Positions 9,820 through 21,440 of a DNA stretch of 64,000 bases are shown here, one piece after another. Origin of the DNA: Simmondsia chinensis (Eukaryota; Streptophyta; Magnoliopsida; Caryophyllales; Simmondsiaceae); the NCBI GenBank assembly GCA_018398585.1, contig JAGTTD010000018.1, positions 10,175,501-10,239,500 on the forward strand, written 5' to 3'. The notes under the pieces were generated by a model. It did not search any database. It saw only the letters and a list, made by a program, of their open reading frames with translations, and was not told where the DNA came from. The translations under genes were made by a program, and so were the position numbers. Positions within the stretch are counted from its first letter, which is position 1. Every line of letters starts with the position of its first letter.

Positions 9820-12480
9820 GGAGCCTGCGAATTGGGACATTAAATGTTGGCACACTAACAAGGAAAAGCTTTGAGGTGGCCCAAATTATGATGAGGAGAA
9901 AGATCAACAACATGTGCCTTCAAGAGACTAGGTGGGTAGGCACAAAAACAAGAGATGTAGTAGGATACAAATTATGATATTCGGGCAATGTAAGGGAGAG
10001 GAATGGGGTGGGTATTATGGTGGATAGCTCCCTTAAAAACGTAGTAGTAGAGGTCACTAGGACTAGCGATAGGATCATTAGTATCAAGCTAGTGCTAGGT
10101 GGGGAGATAGTGAACGTCATAAGTGCATACGTTCCACCGATTGGGCAGACAGAGCAGGAGAAGGCTCGTTTTTGGGAGGACTTAGACTTAACAATGCAAG
10201 GCATACCCCAGAGCAAACAAGTTGTGATTGGGGGTGACTTTAATGGGCACGTGGGAGCGAAAACAGAAGGTTATGCATCCCACCATGGAGGCTTTGGTTT
10301 TGGAATGAGAAATGAGGAGGGCAAGGCGCTGTTAAACTTTGCTATCGCCTACAAGTAACAGTGACCAACACCTTCTTCAAAAAGCGCGAGGACCACATCA
10401 TCACGTACCAAAGCGGTAGAGCAAAGACTCAGATTGACTACATACTACTAAGAAAGCAAATTCAAAAAAGATTGCAAGGATTGCAAGGTTATCCTTGGAG
10501 AGGACCTCTCAACACAACACAGAATAGTGTGTGCTGAGGTCAAGGTCAAGAGAAGGAGCCTAAAAGCCAGCAAACCATCACAACAACGCATGCGCTGGAG
10601 GGGGCTAAAAGGGGAAAAGTCTCATGTCTTTAATGAAAGAGTGCAGGGTGAGCTTGGAGGCGAGTGTGAGGGAGATTTAAACCACGTGTGGAACCAAGTA
10701 GCCCAAAAGATAAGGATGTGGCACGTGAAGTCCTAGATGTATCAAAGCGTAGGGCACCAAATATCAGAAAGACCTGGTGGTGGTGCATGGAGGTCTAAGA
10801 AAAGATTAGGGTGAAATGACACTACTTTAAGGAGTGGGATTGAAGTGGAGATGACGACAAGAGACAACAATATAAACAGGCTAAGAAGGAAGCAATGATA
10901 GCAGTAAGAGACGCACAATCTAAAGCCTTTGAGGAGTTTTATAAAAGTTGGATACAGATGAGGGGGCTAGAGACCTCTATCGAATTGCAAAGGCAAGAGA
11001 AAGGAGGACTAGAGACCTGGACCAAGTAAGGTGCATAAATGGGGCTAATGGACAATTGCTCAGGAACGAGCAACAAATTAAAGTTAGGTGAAAATCCTAT
11101 TTTCATGATTTGTTTAATGAAAAGGGAGAGACAGTTGCATCCCCAAGAGAACTACAAGCACCGGAGGACAGCACCAGAGTTAGACCCGAGGAAGCAAGGG
11201 AAGCATTGAAGAAGATGGGCGGGGGTAAAGCAGTCGGCCCAAATGGAATACCCATTGAGGCATGGAAATGTACTGGAGAAGTGGATGTCAGATGGTTTAC
11301 CAAATTATTCAACCAAATTCTCCAAGGGAAAAAGATGCCTGATGAAAGGCAGAAGAGTACACTGGTTCCCGTTTATAAGAATAAAGGTGACATTCAGAGT
11401 TGTGCCAACTACAGAGGAATAAACTAATGAGCCACACCTTGAAGATTTGGGAGCGAGTCATAGAAAGAAGGCTCTGACAACAAGCAGGGTCTCAAAGAAC
11501 CAATTTGGATTTATGACAGACAGATCAACAATAGAAGCCATCCATCTTCTGAGGAGGACCAATGAATACTACAGAGATAGACATAAGGACCTCCACATGG
11601 TTTTCATTGATTTGGAGTATGATAGAGTGCCGAGAGAGGTCCTATGGAGGGTTCTGGAGGGGAAAGGCATCCACGAGCCATAAAGGACATGTACAAAGAC
11701 TCTCAAACCAATGTGCGCACAACAAAAGGGGAGACAGACACTTTTCCCATTACAGTGGGGGTACACTAAGGATCAACCTTGAGTCCCTTTCTGTTCATTC
11801 TGGTTATGGACGAGCTCACTAGGCACATACAAGGAGACGTGCCTTGGTGCATGCTTTTCACAGACGATACAGTTCTGGTGGGAAAATCTAAGGAGGAGGT
11901 GAACGAGAAACTAGACCTATGGAGGATGGCCTTAGAATCGAAAGGCTGAACACTCAGTAGATCTAAGATGGAGTATATGGAATTCAAGTTCAGCACCTCT
12001 ACCATGCCAAGCACATAATTCGTCAAGATTGGATCAGAGCAAATCCCCCAAAAAGCATGCTTTAAATACTTAGGTTCCACGGTGCATCAAGATGGCGAAG
12101 TGGAAGCAGATGTCAACAACAAGATTAAAGTGGGTTGGCATAAATGGAGAATGGCTTCTGTGGTACTGTTCGATAAGAAGTTCTCGTTAAAGTTAAAGGG
12201 TAAATATTATAAGACGGTAGTGAGACCGGCTATGTTATACAGGGCAGAGTGCTGGCCAGTTAAGTGCCATCACACGCAAAAGCTGAAGGTGGCAGAGATG
12301 AGGATGTTGAGGCAGATGTGTGGGCACACAAGGAAAGATAGGATCAGAAATGACGTTATAAGAAGTCAATTAGGCATCGCCCCAATAGAGGATAAGTTGA
12401 GGGAGCAACGTCTGCTGTGGTTTGGGCATGTTAGGAGGAGACCCACCACTGCACTTTGTAAGGAGATTTGAACAACTCCA
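9820..12480 (+). pseudogene. RTE LINE endonuclease-reverse transcriptase ORF, broken
   Basis: The endonuclease region starts at LRIGTLNVGTL (about 9823), with CLQETRW (about 9918), then YSG, DRIISIKL and VISAYVPP, and the catalytic GGDFNGHVG at about 10231-10257. A stop near 9976 splits it; the longest open part is 10008-10358. RT begins at about 11150, with GGGKAVGPNGIPIEAWK, KSTLVPVYKNKGD and YRGIN, then QFGFM and [10 protein letters not shown] after a frameshift near 11427. The catalytic box reads LFTDDTVLV at about 11848 (FTDD where FADD is usual). The end has YLGSTVHQDG and the conserved C-terminal segment MRMLRQMCG...FGHVRRRP. Several stops and frameshifts make it inactive. Confidence 0.8.
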
Positions 12481-13284
12481 GATAATGGACGGGGAGAGAG
12501 GGAGGGGAAGGCCAAAGAAGAGTTGAACGAAAACAATTCGTAAGGACCTCACATATCTCAACTAGAAAGGGCCCTAGATAGAACTCAGTCGAGTATTAGT
12601 ATACGTGTGCCCGATATAGGGGGTACGAGCATCGTCCATGTAGAAGCATCGAGCATTCCTATCCACGAGGATGCTTGTATGCCTGGCTATCATTGTGGGC
12701 ATTTGCCGGGCGATTAGTGCTCTTGGGGTTGGATGGAGACAATTCCCAAGACGAGTAGAGAGGAAGAGGCCGGCCTAAGAAAAGTTGGTTGGAGTCACGC
12801 CTCTGCACCGGTAAGGGGATACAACTTCATACTACAGACGGGAAGAGAGGAAGAGGTCGGCCAAAGAAGAGTTGGATGAGGACATTTTGTTAGGACCTCG
12901 CCTACGTCAACCTAAATGAAGAGATGGCCCTAGTTAGAGCTCGGTGGAGGGTAGTTTTAGGGGTAACCGGTTTAGCAGTGTAGGAGCTTCCAGCAACCCA
13001 TGGAGGGTAGTTAGAGATGTCTCCATGCGTACATTGTGTACTTGCTTACATACTTGCATGAGTATTTGCTTATATGCTTATATTACTTATATGATTGCCT
13101 ATATGATTACTTGTCTGTACATTTATATGCCTCGCATGACATTTACGCCCAGCATGCTCCCTTGCATGCTCCTTACATGATCTCTACTTACCCCCTTTCA
13201 TGCTCTTCTTACAGGTCCTTGACAACTTTCCAACTATCAGGTCGGGCGATTCTTGGAAATAGCCTCTCGTCAAGGTCTCGCCCT

Positions 13285-13372
13285 AATGGGGTAAGGCTGC
13301 GTACATTATACCCCCCAGACCCCGCACAAGCGGGAGCCCTTGTGGCACTAAGAATGTTTTTGTTGTTGTCTC
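13285..13372 (+). repeat. 3' tail of the RTE LINE
   Basis: Reads GGGTAAGGCTGCGTACATTA, then CCCCCCAGACCCCGCACAAG, CGGGAGCCCTTGTGGCAC and a short TTG-rich end. The same GGCTGCGTACA...AGACCC...GGGAGCCCTT...GGCA(C/T)T order recurs on the minus strand in the SINE copies at 8405-8641 and 14023-14300, and its last part in the tail-only insertions at 1110-1153 and 53048-53102. Confidence 0.8.
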
Positions 13373-13561
13373 TCTAATTCTCGTTTGTTGAATATTTCAT
13401 GTCACTAATTTTATAACACGTTACCAGCATGAGTCTCTAGCCAGTTGAGGATCGTTATGTATTCAAGGTAAGTTATCATTCCCTAATCTTTTATTAATAT
13501 CAAATTTTACTAAGCTTGAATTCACTGCTCTTAATATATTTAACAAAAATTATTTGCCATG

Positions 13562-14800
13562 GACCCTTGATGCTGAGATTCACGTTGATGCTATGAATCT
13601 CGGAGACACCATTAAAAGGACAAATTACGCATTGTTGCAGGATCGTACCAAAGTCTTGATATTTCTCAAGCATCATATCTATGAATGATTGAAGCTGAGT
13701 ATCTTACTATAAAAGACCCGTATGTCCTTTGGTTGAATTTAAAAGAGAGATATGATAATAAAAAATCTATGATCCTCCCTAAAGCTATGAATGGATTCAC
13801 CTGTGGATACATGATGATTTTAAAAATGTAAGCGAGTATAATTCTACAGTATTTAGTATTACCTTCCAACTACAACTATGTGGAAAAAATCTTACTGAAG
13901 AAGATATGTTAAATAATACATTTTCTATCTTTCATGCTTCAAATATGCTCTTGCAGCAGCAATATTGAAAACGAGGTTTCAAAAAATATTTGGAGTTAAT
14001 ATCATGTCTCCTTGTTGCTGAAGCAACATTCCCAATGCCTAAAGGGCTCCCGCCTAAGTAGGGTCTAGGGAAATGGATGTACGCAGCCATTCTCTTCAGG
14101 GTACTTGAAGGGATGCTGTTTCCCAGAACCCCCAACCTGAGGAGTGCAACACAAGGACTTCCCAGGAGGTCACCCATCTTGGTATTACTCTCGCCCAAGC
14201 ACGCTTAACTTTGGAGTTCTAAAGGGATCCAGTGCTTGCTTTTGGTACCCTCTTAGGTTATAACTTTGGAGTTCTAAGTTCTAACCTCCCAGGAGGTCTC
14301 CTTATTCCTAAACAAAACAATAAACTATTAATGAAAAATCATCAATCACGACCATTCCCTGAAGTGACATATGACCGTCAAAGACGTGGTCGAGGTCGCA
14401 AACATGGACGTGGTCGTGGACGTGGTTGTAGCCATGGATGAGGTTATAGTCACAATCATAATAATTGGCATTATGGTAATCATAATGGACCAAAGTTTAG
14501 AAATCCACAAATGATGAGGAAAAATATAGAAAGGAGAAATCCCCTAAACAAAATATGTCAAAAGACCTGGAAATAGAATGCTACCAATGCGTATGAAAAG
14601 TCATTGGGCGCGTACTTGTCGTACAGCCAAACACTCGGTGGACCTTTACCAAGCATTGTTGAAAGGGAAAGAAAAAATTTCATAAACCTATTTTGTTGAA
14701 GATCATTCTCAACTTAATGATACACATTTAGATGTTTCCAAATGTTTCGAAGATCCTAGTCGAAGAATTGATCATTTGATAAGTGATTGAAATGTTAAAC
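13562..14800 (+). pseudogene. copia A gag, broken, with a SINE inside
   Basis: Reads WTLDAEIHVDAMNLGDTI, LIFLKHH, KAEYLTIKDPYVLWLNLKER and ASNMLLQQQY, a common plant copia gag type. After the SINE (14023-14300) it resumes with QNNKLLMKNHQSRPFPEV and an RGRGRG-rich RNA-binding part (about 14380-14440), a degraded zinc-knuckle region and FVEDHSQLN...HLDVSKCFEDP. Several stops are present. Removing the SINE rejoins the frame near 14022/14312. Confidence 0.75.
14023..14300 (-). mobile_element. 5S rRNA-headed SINE, copy 2, inserted in copia A gag
   Basis: Minus-strand SINE. The 5S-like part (14240-14141) keeps AAGTTAAGCGTGCTTGGGCG and GATGGGTGACCTCCTGGGAA and runs through TGTGTTGCACTCC, the 3' end of 5S rRNA. 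Then come GGGAAACAGC, GGCTGCGTACATCC, AGACCCTACTTAGGCGGGAG and GGCATTGGGAATGTTG. Degenerate 12-bp target duplications (14011-14022 and 14301-14312, 9 of 12 matching) border it. Extra sequence at its 5' side (14261-14300) repeats 16 bp of the 5S part (14206-14221 and 14261-14276), a sign of rearrangement at the 5' end. Confidence 0.8.
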
Positions 14801-14934
14801 TTGATTAAATTTATGTTTTTAAATCTAGCTTTTGTACTACTATGTCTGACTTTAATAAAATGATATTATCTTACTATGTACAAAATATAACCATATCATC
14901 CATCTGATATTTAAAATGATATATTGTTAATGTA

Positions 14935-15328
14935 TTTTCAAAATAAGTGAAATTAAAAAAGTGTTTGAGAAGTGTTCCATACTTGTTTTAATTGTATTTG
15001 GCTTGTATGGGGGGTGTGTCGAAACACAAGTACCTTGTGTCGACATACAAGTACCGTGTGTCGACATATAATCCTGCAGAACCAATTCGAAGCTTTTGTG
15101 TGTTGACACACAGGGCCCGTGTGTTGACATACAGATCTTACTGAACAACCCTTGGGGTTCTGTGTGTCGACACTTACTTTGACACACAGAATTGTAGTGG
15201 GTTGTATGTCGACCTGTGTGTCCACACACAGCTTCAACACATAGGGCAGTTTTGACCCTTAATTTGCACGGTTAATTTCTGTTTTTGGCGGTTGGTTTTG
15301 GATAATTATGGGATGTCCTCTAAGCCTT

Positions 15329-15406
<78 letters not shown>

Positions 15407-15676
15407 CCCCTTTGATGTTTGAAGAAGACACATGAAAAAGATTTGCATGAGAGACTTGTGAAAGATCAAAAGAAAAGAATTGTGAAATTTCATAAAAAAC
15501 TCATGCTCTTACATCTCTTCTATTCCTCCCCATACACACTCTCACTTCATCTTTTTGGTTGTTATTGCATCCCCGAGACTATTTCGTTGAGCCGAAATAA
15601 GTCTTGAGGAAAGTGATCACACAGTCTCAACACTTGAAATCTTTGGTTACCCATTTGCAAGGCGTTTGTACCAAGA
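14935..15676 (+). repeat. 5' LTR of copia B
   Basis: 742 bp. It holds a run of GTGTGTCGACACAC-type palindromic words (about 15010-15240) that also create minus-strand frames with repeated Ser-Thr-His motifs, not a real protein. It differs from the 3' LTR mainly by an expanded TA run (15331-15404). Confidence 0.85.
15331..15404. repeat. TA microsatellite, about 37 units, in copia B 5' LTR
   Basis: The matching place in the 3' LTR (24469-24478) has only about five TA units. As both LTRs are identical at insertion, the long run probably grew in this copy afterwards. Confidence 0.85.
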
Positions 15677-15706
15677 ATCTTAAGACTTAATTTCTGGTTT
15701 GATATG

Positions 15707-16410
15707 GCTTCGTCGATGCGAGAAAATGACAGCCAACTTTGTAAAATTAGACCGGTTTGTTGGTGGCAACTTTCGTTACTGGCAGAGGAAGATGCACTTT
15801 CTGATCACGACATTGAACTTGGTGTATGTTCTGAATGCACCAATCCCTGAACCCACATCTGAGGAGGAGGATATGTTGGCCGAGCAACGTGCTCGATTGA
15901 AGTGGGAGAATAATGATTACATATGTAGGGGGCACATACTCAACGGCATGACGGATGCCCTCTTTGACATCTACTCCATCGTGACTATCGCTGAGCAGTT
16001 GTGGGATGCTCTTGAGGCACATTACATGGCAGAGGATGCAACAAGTAAGAAATTTTTGGTTAGTCAGTTTAATAATTACAAAATGATAGATAATCATCCA
16101 GTAATAGAATAATTCCGTGAAATAGAGAGAATATTGAACAACTTTAAACAACATAATATGAATATGGACGATACGATTGTTGTGTCCTCCTTGATAGAAA
16201 GAATTCCGCCTTCATAGAGAGATATTAAGAAAAGTCTCGAACACCAAAAGAAAGACATGTCTATCGAAGAATTGGATATTAAGAAAGGATACAGGTTAAA
16301 AGACAGTAAAGATCTCCCCGTTGACATTGGAAAAATCAATGTCGCGGAAGAAGGAAAATCAAGCAAAGGACTGAAGCAAACCGGACACTACTAAAAGAAA
16401 TGAGATGAGA
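15707..16410 (+). pseudogene. copia B gag, broken
   Basis: Starts MTANFVKLDRFVGGNFRYW, a copia gag start (UBN2-type capsid region), and runs open to a stop near 16110, then on through IERILNNFKQHNMNMDDTI to about 16400 with further stops at about 16216 and 16392. The capsid region has the usual EQLWDALEAHY segment at about residues 89-99. The zinc knuckle follows in the next piece. Confidence 0.8.
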
Positions 16411-16421
16411 AGAGGCCAAAG

Positions 16422-17346
16422 TTGGTTTGTTGGGAGTGTCAGAAGTCCGGTCACTTGAGAAGGGATTGTTTTTGCCTTAAGAACAAGAAAGGCAAAGGGT
16501 TGGATCATCGCGCCAAAAATTCGAATAATAATTTCGTGGCCATGATATCAGAGATCAACCTAGTCCAAGGTGATGATTCTTGGTGGGTTGACTCGGGGGC
16601 CACAAAATATGTATGTAAAGATAGAGGATTCTTCAAATTTGAACCTAAAGACGAAGGAACTGTATTGTTTATGGGTGATGGTGCGACCATACCGGTCAAG
16701 GGTAAGGGAAAAGTTGATTTACTTTTCACTTCTGGAAAAACCCTTACCTTGACCAATGTGCGTTATGCCATGGATGTAAAGAACAACCTCGTGTCTGGTG
16801 GCTTGTTAAATAGGTTCGGGTTCAAGTTGGTCTTTGAGACCGACAAATTTGTATGAAGGGATATTCAAACTTAACATGAATAATAAAATTTTTAGTTCAG
16901 TTTATATGCTTGACTCTTCATTTTTATGCCATCAAAGATTACGTCATGTAGACTTTCGTAAAATACATGGAATGGCTAACTCATCATTGATACCGCATAT
17001 TGATAAAGTTGATGATAAATGTAAGACATGTATGCTAACGAAAATAACAAGACTACCATTTCCTTCGGTTCAAAGGGAAACAAGTTTACTTGACTTGGTT
17101 CATAGTGATTTGTGCGACTTTAAAAGTACTCCGACTTTAGGAGGAAAGAGATACTTCATAACTTTTATAGATGATTGTTCTAGATTTTGTTATGTCTATC
17201 TAATAAACCATAAAGACGAATCACTAGATAAATTTAAGGCATATAAAGCTGAAACCGAACTACATTGCGAGACAAATGCCTTAGATCGGATGGTGGTGGA
17301 GAATATTATGATCCCAAATATTTTGAAACCACGGGTAAGTACATGA
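16422..17346 (+). pseudogene. copia B nucleocapsid knuckle, protease and integrase start
   Basis: CWECQKSGHLRRDC (about 16430-16471) is a CCHC zinc knuckle. WWVDSGATKYVC (from about 16581) is the aspartic protease site, with DSG intact. A frame shift at about 16850 leads into LCHQRLRHVDFRKIHGM, the zinc-binding part before the integrase, with CKTCMLTK, then DLCDFKSTPTLGGKRYFITF and DDCSRFCYVYL, the first catalytic Asp region. The frame ends at 17346, before the expected last catalytic residues. Confidence 0.8.
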
Positions 17347-18695
17347 GGTCACGGCACCTTATATGCCACAACAAAATGGCATGGTTGAGCAGAAAAATCG
17401 GACTCTAACCAAGATGGTGAATGCCATGTTATCTTATTCCGGACTCAGTGATGAATTTTAGGGTGAGGCCATGCTTACGGCCTGTTGTATTTTGAATTGT
17501 GTTCCTAACAAGAAAAGTTACCCCATATGAGCACTGGAACAAATGAGCCCCGAATTTTATTATCTTAAGGTTTGAGGGTGTAAGCCAATTATTAAAGTCC
17601 CTGAACCTAAACGGAAAAAATTAGGTGAACGAGGCATCGATTGTATTTTTGTTGGATATGTGCCTCATAGTAAGGCGTATCGGTTCTATGTTATTGAATC
17701 AAATGACTATATCGATGTTAACACCATAATAGAATCAACAGATGTTATCTTTGATGAGAATCAGTTCACCTCTATTCCTAAGCCAAGGGATAATGTACCG
17801 GTTAAGAATGACATTCCTATGTCATATGATGGAGACCATCATGAGAGGGAAGAAATCCCGATAATGCTCTAGAACTCCGAAGGAGCAAAAGAGCTAGGAA
17901 AGAGAAATATTTTGGATTGGACTTCTACACGTTTTTGGAAAAGGTACTAGGACCGATATGGACCTTGTAACTCCATATTGTTGTGTCATGGAGTCGGATA
18001 CGTTCTCTGTATGGGCCAAAGCAAGCCCCTAAGCAATGGCCTCAAAAATTTGACAAAATTGTTTTAAACAACGGATTCATAATAAATGAATCGGACAAGT
18101 GTGTCTATATCAAGTTTGAATATGGCAAATGAGTCATTATTTGTTTGTAGGTCGATGACATGCTGATTTTCGGCACTGATTTGGAACAAGCAGAGAAACC
18201 TAACCAATTTCTCTGGAAGAACTTCGCTATGAAAGACAAGGGTGAGGTTAAGGTTATCCTCTGTATAAGGATTGTAAGGAGTGGTGATACACTATCCTTG
18301 ACGCAGTCTCACTATATTGAAAATGTGTTGAATAGATTCAACTTTGGTGCTTGTGCACCGATGTCCATTCCAATGGATCCTAGTGTGAAGCTTGTACAAA
18401 ATGAGGGAGCCCTAGTATCACAATTGGAGTATGCTTGAGTCATAAGATGTCTTATGTACGCCATGACTAGGACAAGGCCCGATATGCCCTTTGCTGTTGG
18501 AAAGCTAAGTAGGTATACTAGTAATCCGAGTAAATTACATTGGCATGCAGTATATAGAGTACTGAAATATTTTAAGAAAACCATAGATTATGGTATTTCT
18601 TATGTAAGGTATCTTCCTATTTTGGAAGGATAGTCTGATGCCAGCTGGATCTCCGATGTGGAAGATTATGCATCCACAAGCGAATGGGTTTTCTT
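17347..18695 (+). pseudogene. copia B integrase end and truncated reverse transcriptase
   Basis: PQQNGMVEQKNRTLTKMVNA (about 17366-17425) is the integrase part after the catalytic Glu. VFVGYVPHSKAYRFYVIESN (about 17649-17706) is the C-terminal domain. From about 17990 the reading jumps from the linker directly to KQAPKQWPQKFDK, so the N-terminal RT part was deleted. Then come CLxVDDMLIFG (YVDD-box region, about 18140-18171) with a stop before VDD, QSHYIENVLNRF, and RPDMPFAVGKLSRYTSNP (18478-18531), the start of the RNase H connection. It stops at insertion C in a codon for the segment after GWVF. Confidence 0.75.
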
Positions 18696-18945
18696 TGTCA
18701 TGGGATGAACGCAAATCACCCGTGGGCGCCCAGGCCCCCTGAGGCTAGGGCAGGGCTAGCCTAGCCCCTATGGTCAACAAGCAGCAATATACCTCTGAAG
18801 AGACGAAATACACGACGAACTAAAGAATGTACTTGCCTACAATACACACGTGTTAGTACTAGACAGGCTATGGAGACCCCTTATGGCATATGATTGCTTA
18901 TTGAGCACCGGGAACAATGTCGGCCAAAGACGGACCGTGACAATC

Positions 18946-19427
18946 TCCCCCACCCAATTCCATTGCGGGTGACTGCCCATCGTCGCTTCCTTGCATCGCC
19001 AGCGGCCTTAATCGGTCACGGGACAACAACATTGTCATCCTCATTCGTATGACACTTCTGACATGCCATTGACACTCGCCTAGCGATAAGCATCGTGCTC
19101 AATGCGCCACCCGCCAACTCCACGCACCATAGTGCACCACGTACACGTCTCGCCCAAACAATGCTTGTTGACTCTTCACTTTAGCTCCACACTGGATCCC
19201 ACAGGATCGGCTCATTCTCTATGCAGCAAGCCAGCCAAACGGTCAGCACCCTGACCAACATCCAACACGGTGTGCTTTCACCACACCCGGAACGTGAGCC
19301 ACTCCGTCCCCACGGAGTGCTCCCACCACACGAGGAGTGTCCATTCCACAGACAAACCCACTTGACGCACCTAGGACTCAGGCAAGTCCCATGACAACTG
19401 CTTAGTCGCGTATCATGAGTCCTACTG
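18946..19427 (-). other. GC-richer unique block inside insertion C
   Basis: About 480 bp clearly richer in G and C than its neighbours, without a long frame. On the minus strand it lies between a primer-site-like GTGGTATCAC (near 19428-19440) and a purine tract followed by TGTCACGGTCCG, so it may be the shortened internal region of a small non-autonomous LTR element. No coding similarity was recognised. Confidence 0.4.
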
Positions 19428-21265
19428 TGATACCACTAAATGTTCCCAAAATCCTCTTGAATTGAAGGTTACTCACCCTAGGCACGTTTAGAACCTACAA
19501 GGCTTTTTAAACTTACCTGAATTAATAAAATATTTAGCCTTGATTGAAGGATCATGAAATTATATATATATATATGGTAACTTCCATTACAAACTAGAGC
19601 AATCTAAACAAAAGAAACTACATATATTCTCGTACAAAACGAAGGGAAACTAAGTCTCTTCCAGTACAAAATTCCTAAACTTTGTGTAAGTCTATCTAGC
19701 ACCCCATGGTTCGTCTTCAAGTAGTGTCTGGAACATTTAAGAAAAACACAAAACGAGTGAGCAAAAAGCTCAATAAGCAAATCATCATCAACCATAAAAC
19801 CAATTTAACCATGGTATTCCAAAAAAACTCTCTATCTTTCTGTACAAACAATTTCTCAATCAAATGCTTTAGAAGGAGGGTAACCATTTCCTTTGAGTCG
19901 GTTGACTTTCATACTACATATATGGCCGAATTTTTGTTCCGGAACATTTAACACCACAGTGCGCAACAACACCTCTCCTAACATTTAAGTTATGTAGTCA
20001 ACCTCTCCATCAATGTATGTAACATGTACTACCATTCCAAAACAACACTTAACACACCATGGTTATTTTTCATATGCTTCCAACTCAATAGATATAAAAC
20101 TCATCATTTTCGAACATTGTTTCAAATTTCAAGTTACATACTTTCAAAACTCACACAGTTTTGCCTAAACCAACATCTTTCAACATAAAACACTCTATTT
20201 TATGAAATTAGTGAAAATTCATATGAAAATTATTCTAGGTTACATCAAGTAAGTCATTTACATTATTTTATCAAAACAAAGCTTAAAACTCATTTTTATT
20301 TAGCATTAATTCAATCTCTTGCCCCAACAAAGTTGTTCTTTTAAATCTGATACAAATAACATTTTTACACTCAAAAGACATTCATATATGAATCTAACAC
20401 TTACTTCAACAAGGACTTTCATCAAAAATGACAATTTAATCATATTATAAACAAACTAACTACTCCAGCAGAATTTTGAATGAAACACAATAGATGCAAA
20501 AACAAAGCTTAATCATAAGAGATTGATGATAATTTACTTACCTTTTTGCTATTACTCTTTTTTGGGATGTTTTCACACACCAAAATACTTATGATTATTT
20601 TCTTGTTTTCTTATGAATTTTTTTTTGTTTGAAGCTGGTTTGAACTACTCACACTTCGCCCCTATTTATACTTAAGGGTTCTTCAAACCTAAGGAAATCT
20701 GAAGGAACTGGGTTTTGTGCCACCTCATGCTTGATGGTTGCCACCTCTTACTGGTGGTTGACACCTTCTACTTGGGTGTTGCCACCTCATGCTTAGTTTA
20801 CATGCATCAGACACCACCTCATGCCTGTGGGGCCACCACTTGCTGGTTCACTTGCTTCGGGTGCCACCTCATGCTTAAAAGTGCCATCTCGAGCTGATTC
20901 ACCTGCTTTGGGCACCACCTCTTGCTTAAAATGCCACTCGTGCTTATTCACTTGCTTCGGGCACCATCTTATGCTTAAAAATGCCACCTCCTTCTTCAAA
21001 CGCAACTCATGCTTTGAAAATGCCACCTCGTGCTTAAAATGGGAACATTGTGCTTTTTTAGCAAAACTAGTATTATTCCTCTATGTTTTGTTACCTAATT
21101 TCTAGGTATTTACATTTCTTTTTCTTTAGTTTGCCGTGTATTTTGTCTCTTCAGAGGTATATTGCGGCTTGTTGACCATAGGGGGTAGGCTGGCCCGGCC
21201 CTAGCCTGAGGGGGCTTGGGCACCACACGGGTGATCTGCACTCATGCTGTGACAAGTGATATCCG
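19428..21265 (+). repeat. inverted arm 1, LTR-like
   Basis: Reads TGTGATACC at the left and ends GCTGTGACA, followed by a primer-site-like AGTGATATCCGAGCC. Most of it is the reverse complement of arm 2, with scattered base changes and indels. A tandem of about a dozen diverged units built on GCCACCTCATGCTTA lies at 20715-21045. CCTATTTATA at 20661-20670 is TATAAATAGG on the other strand. Confidence 0.75.
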
Positions 21266-21440
21266 AGCCTTAGGTTATGAATTAAGGACATAAGACGTGA
21301 AGAGGGTGAGGAGATTTACTTTTCTTAATAACTATAAAATTATTTTCAACTTGTTCTTATAGAAATTTTGCATGCGGTTAGCCAAATTCTTTTATATTTA
21401 TAAATACAATTGTTTCATGGACGAAACACACTTTAGGGGG

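Larger units (their letters stand above)
9780..13372 (+). mobile_element. RTE-clade LINE, decayed
   Basis: Contains, in order, an endonuclease domain, a reverse transcriptase domain and a 3' end with the RTE-type tail and short TTG run (13285-13372). The element probably starts further left in the C-rich tract. Its tail joins directly to a copia LTR end (13373-13418), so it was probably inserted into or next to that LTR. The 3' region repeats a segment with GAGAGGAAGAGG, CGGCC and AAGAAGAGTTGG (about 12490-12530, 12760-12790, 12840-12875). The same tail on the 5S-headed SINE suggests that this LINE family supplied the machinery for it (inference). Confidence 0.75.

Noticed and set aside
14927..15240. 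Minus-strand frames with repeated CxSTH motifs, possible repeat protein
   Set aside because: They lie in the copia B LTR and come from the palindromic GTGTCGACAC words.
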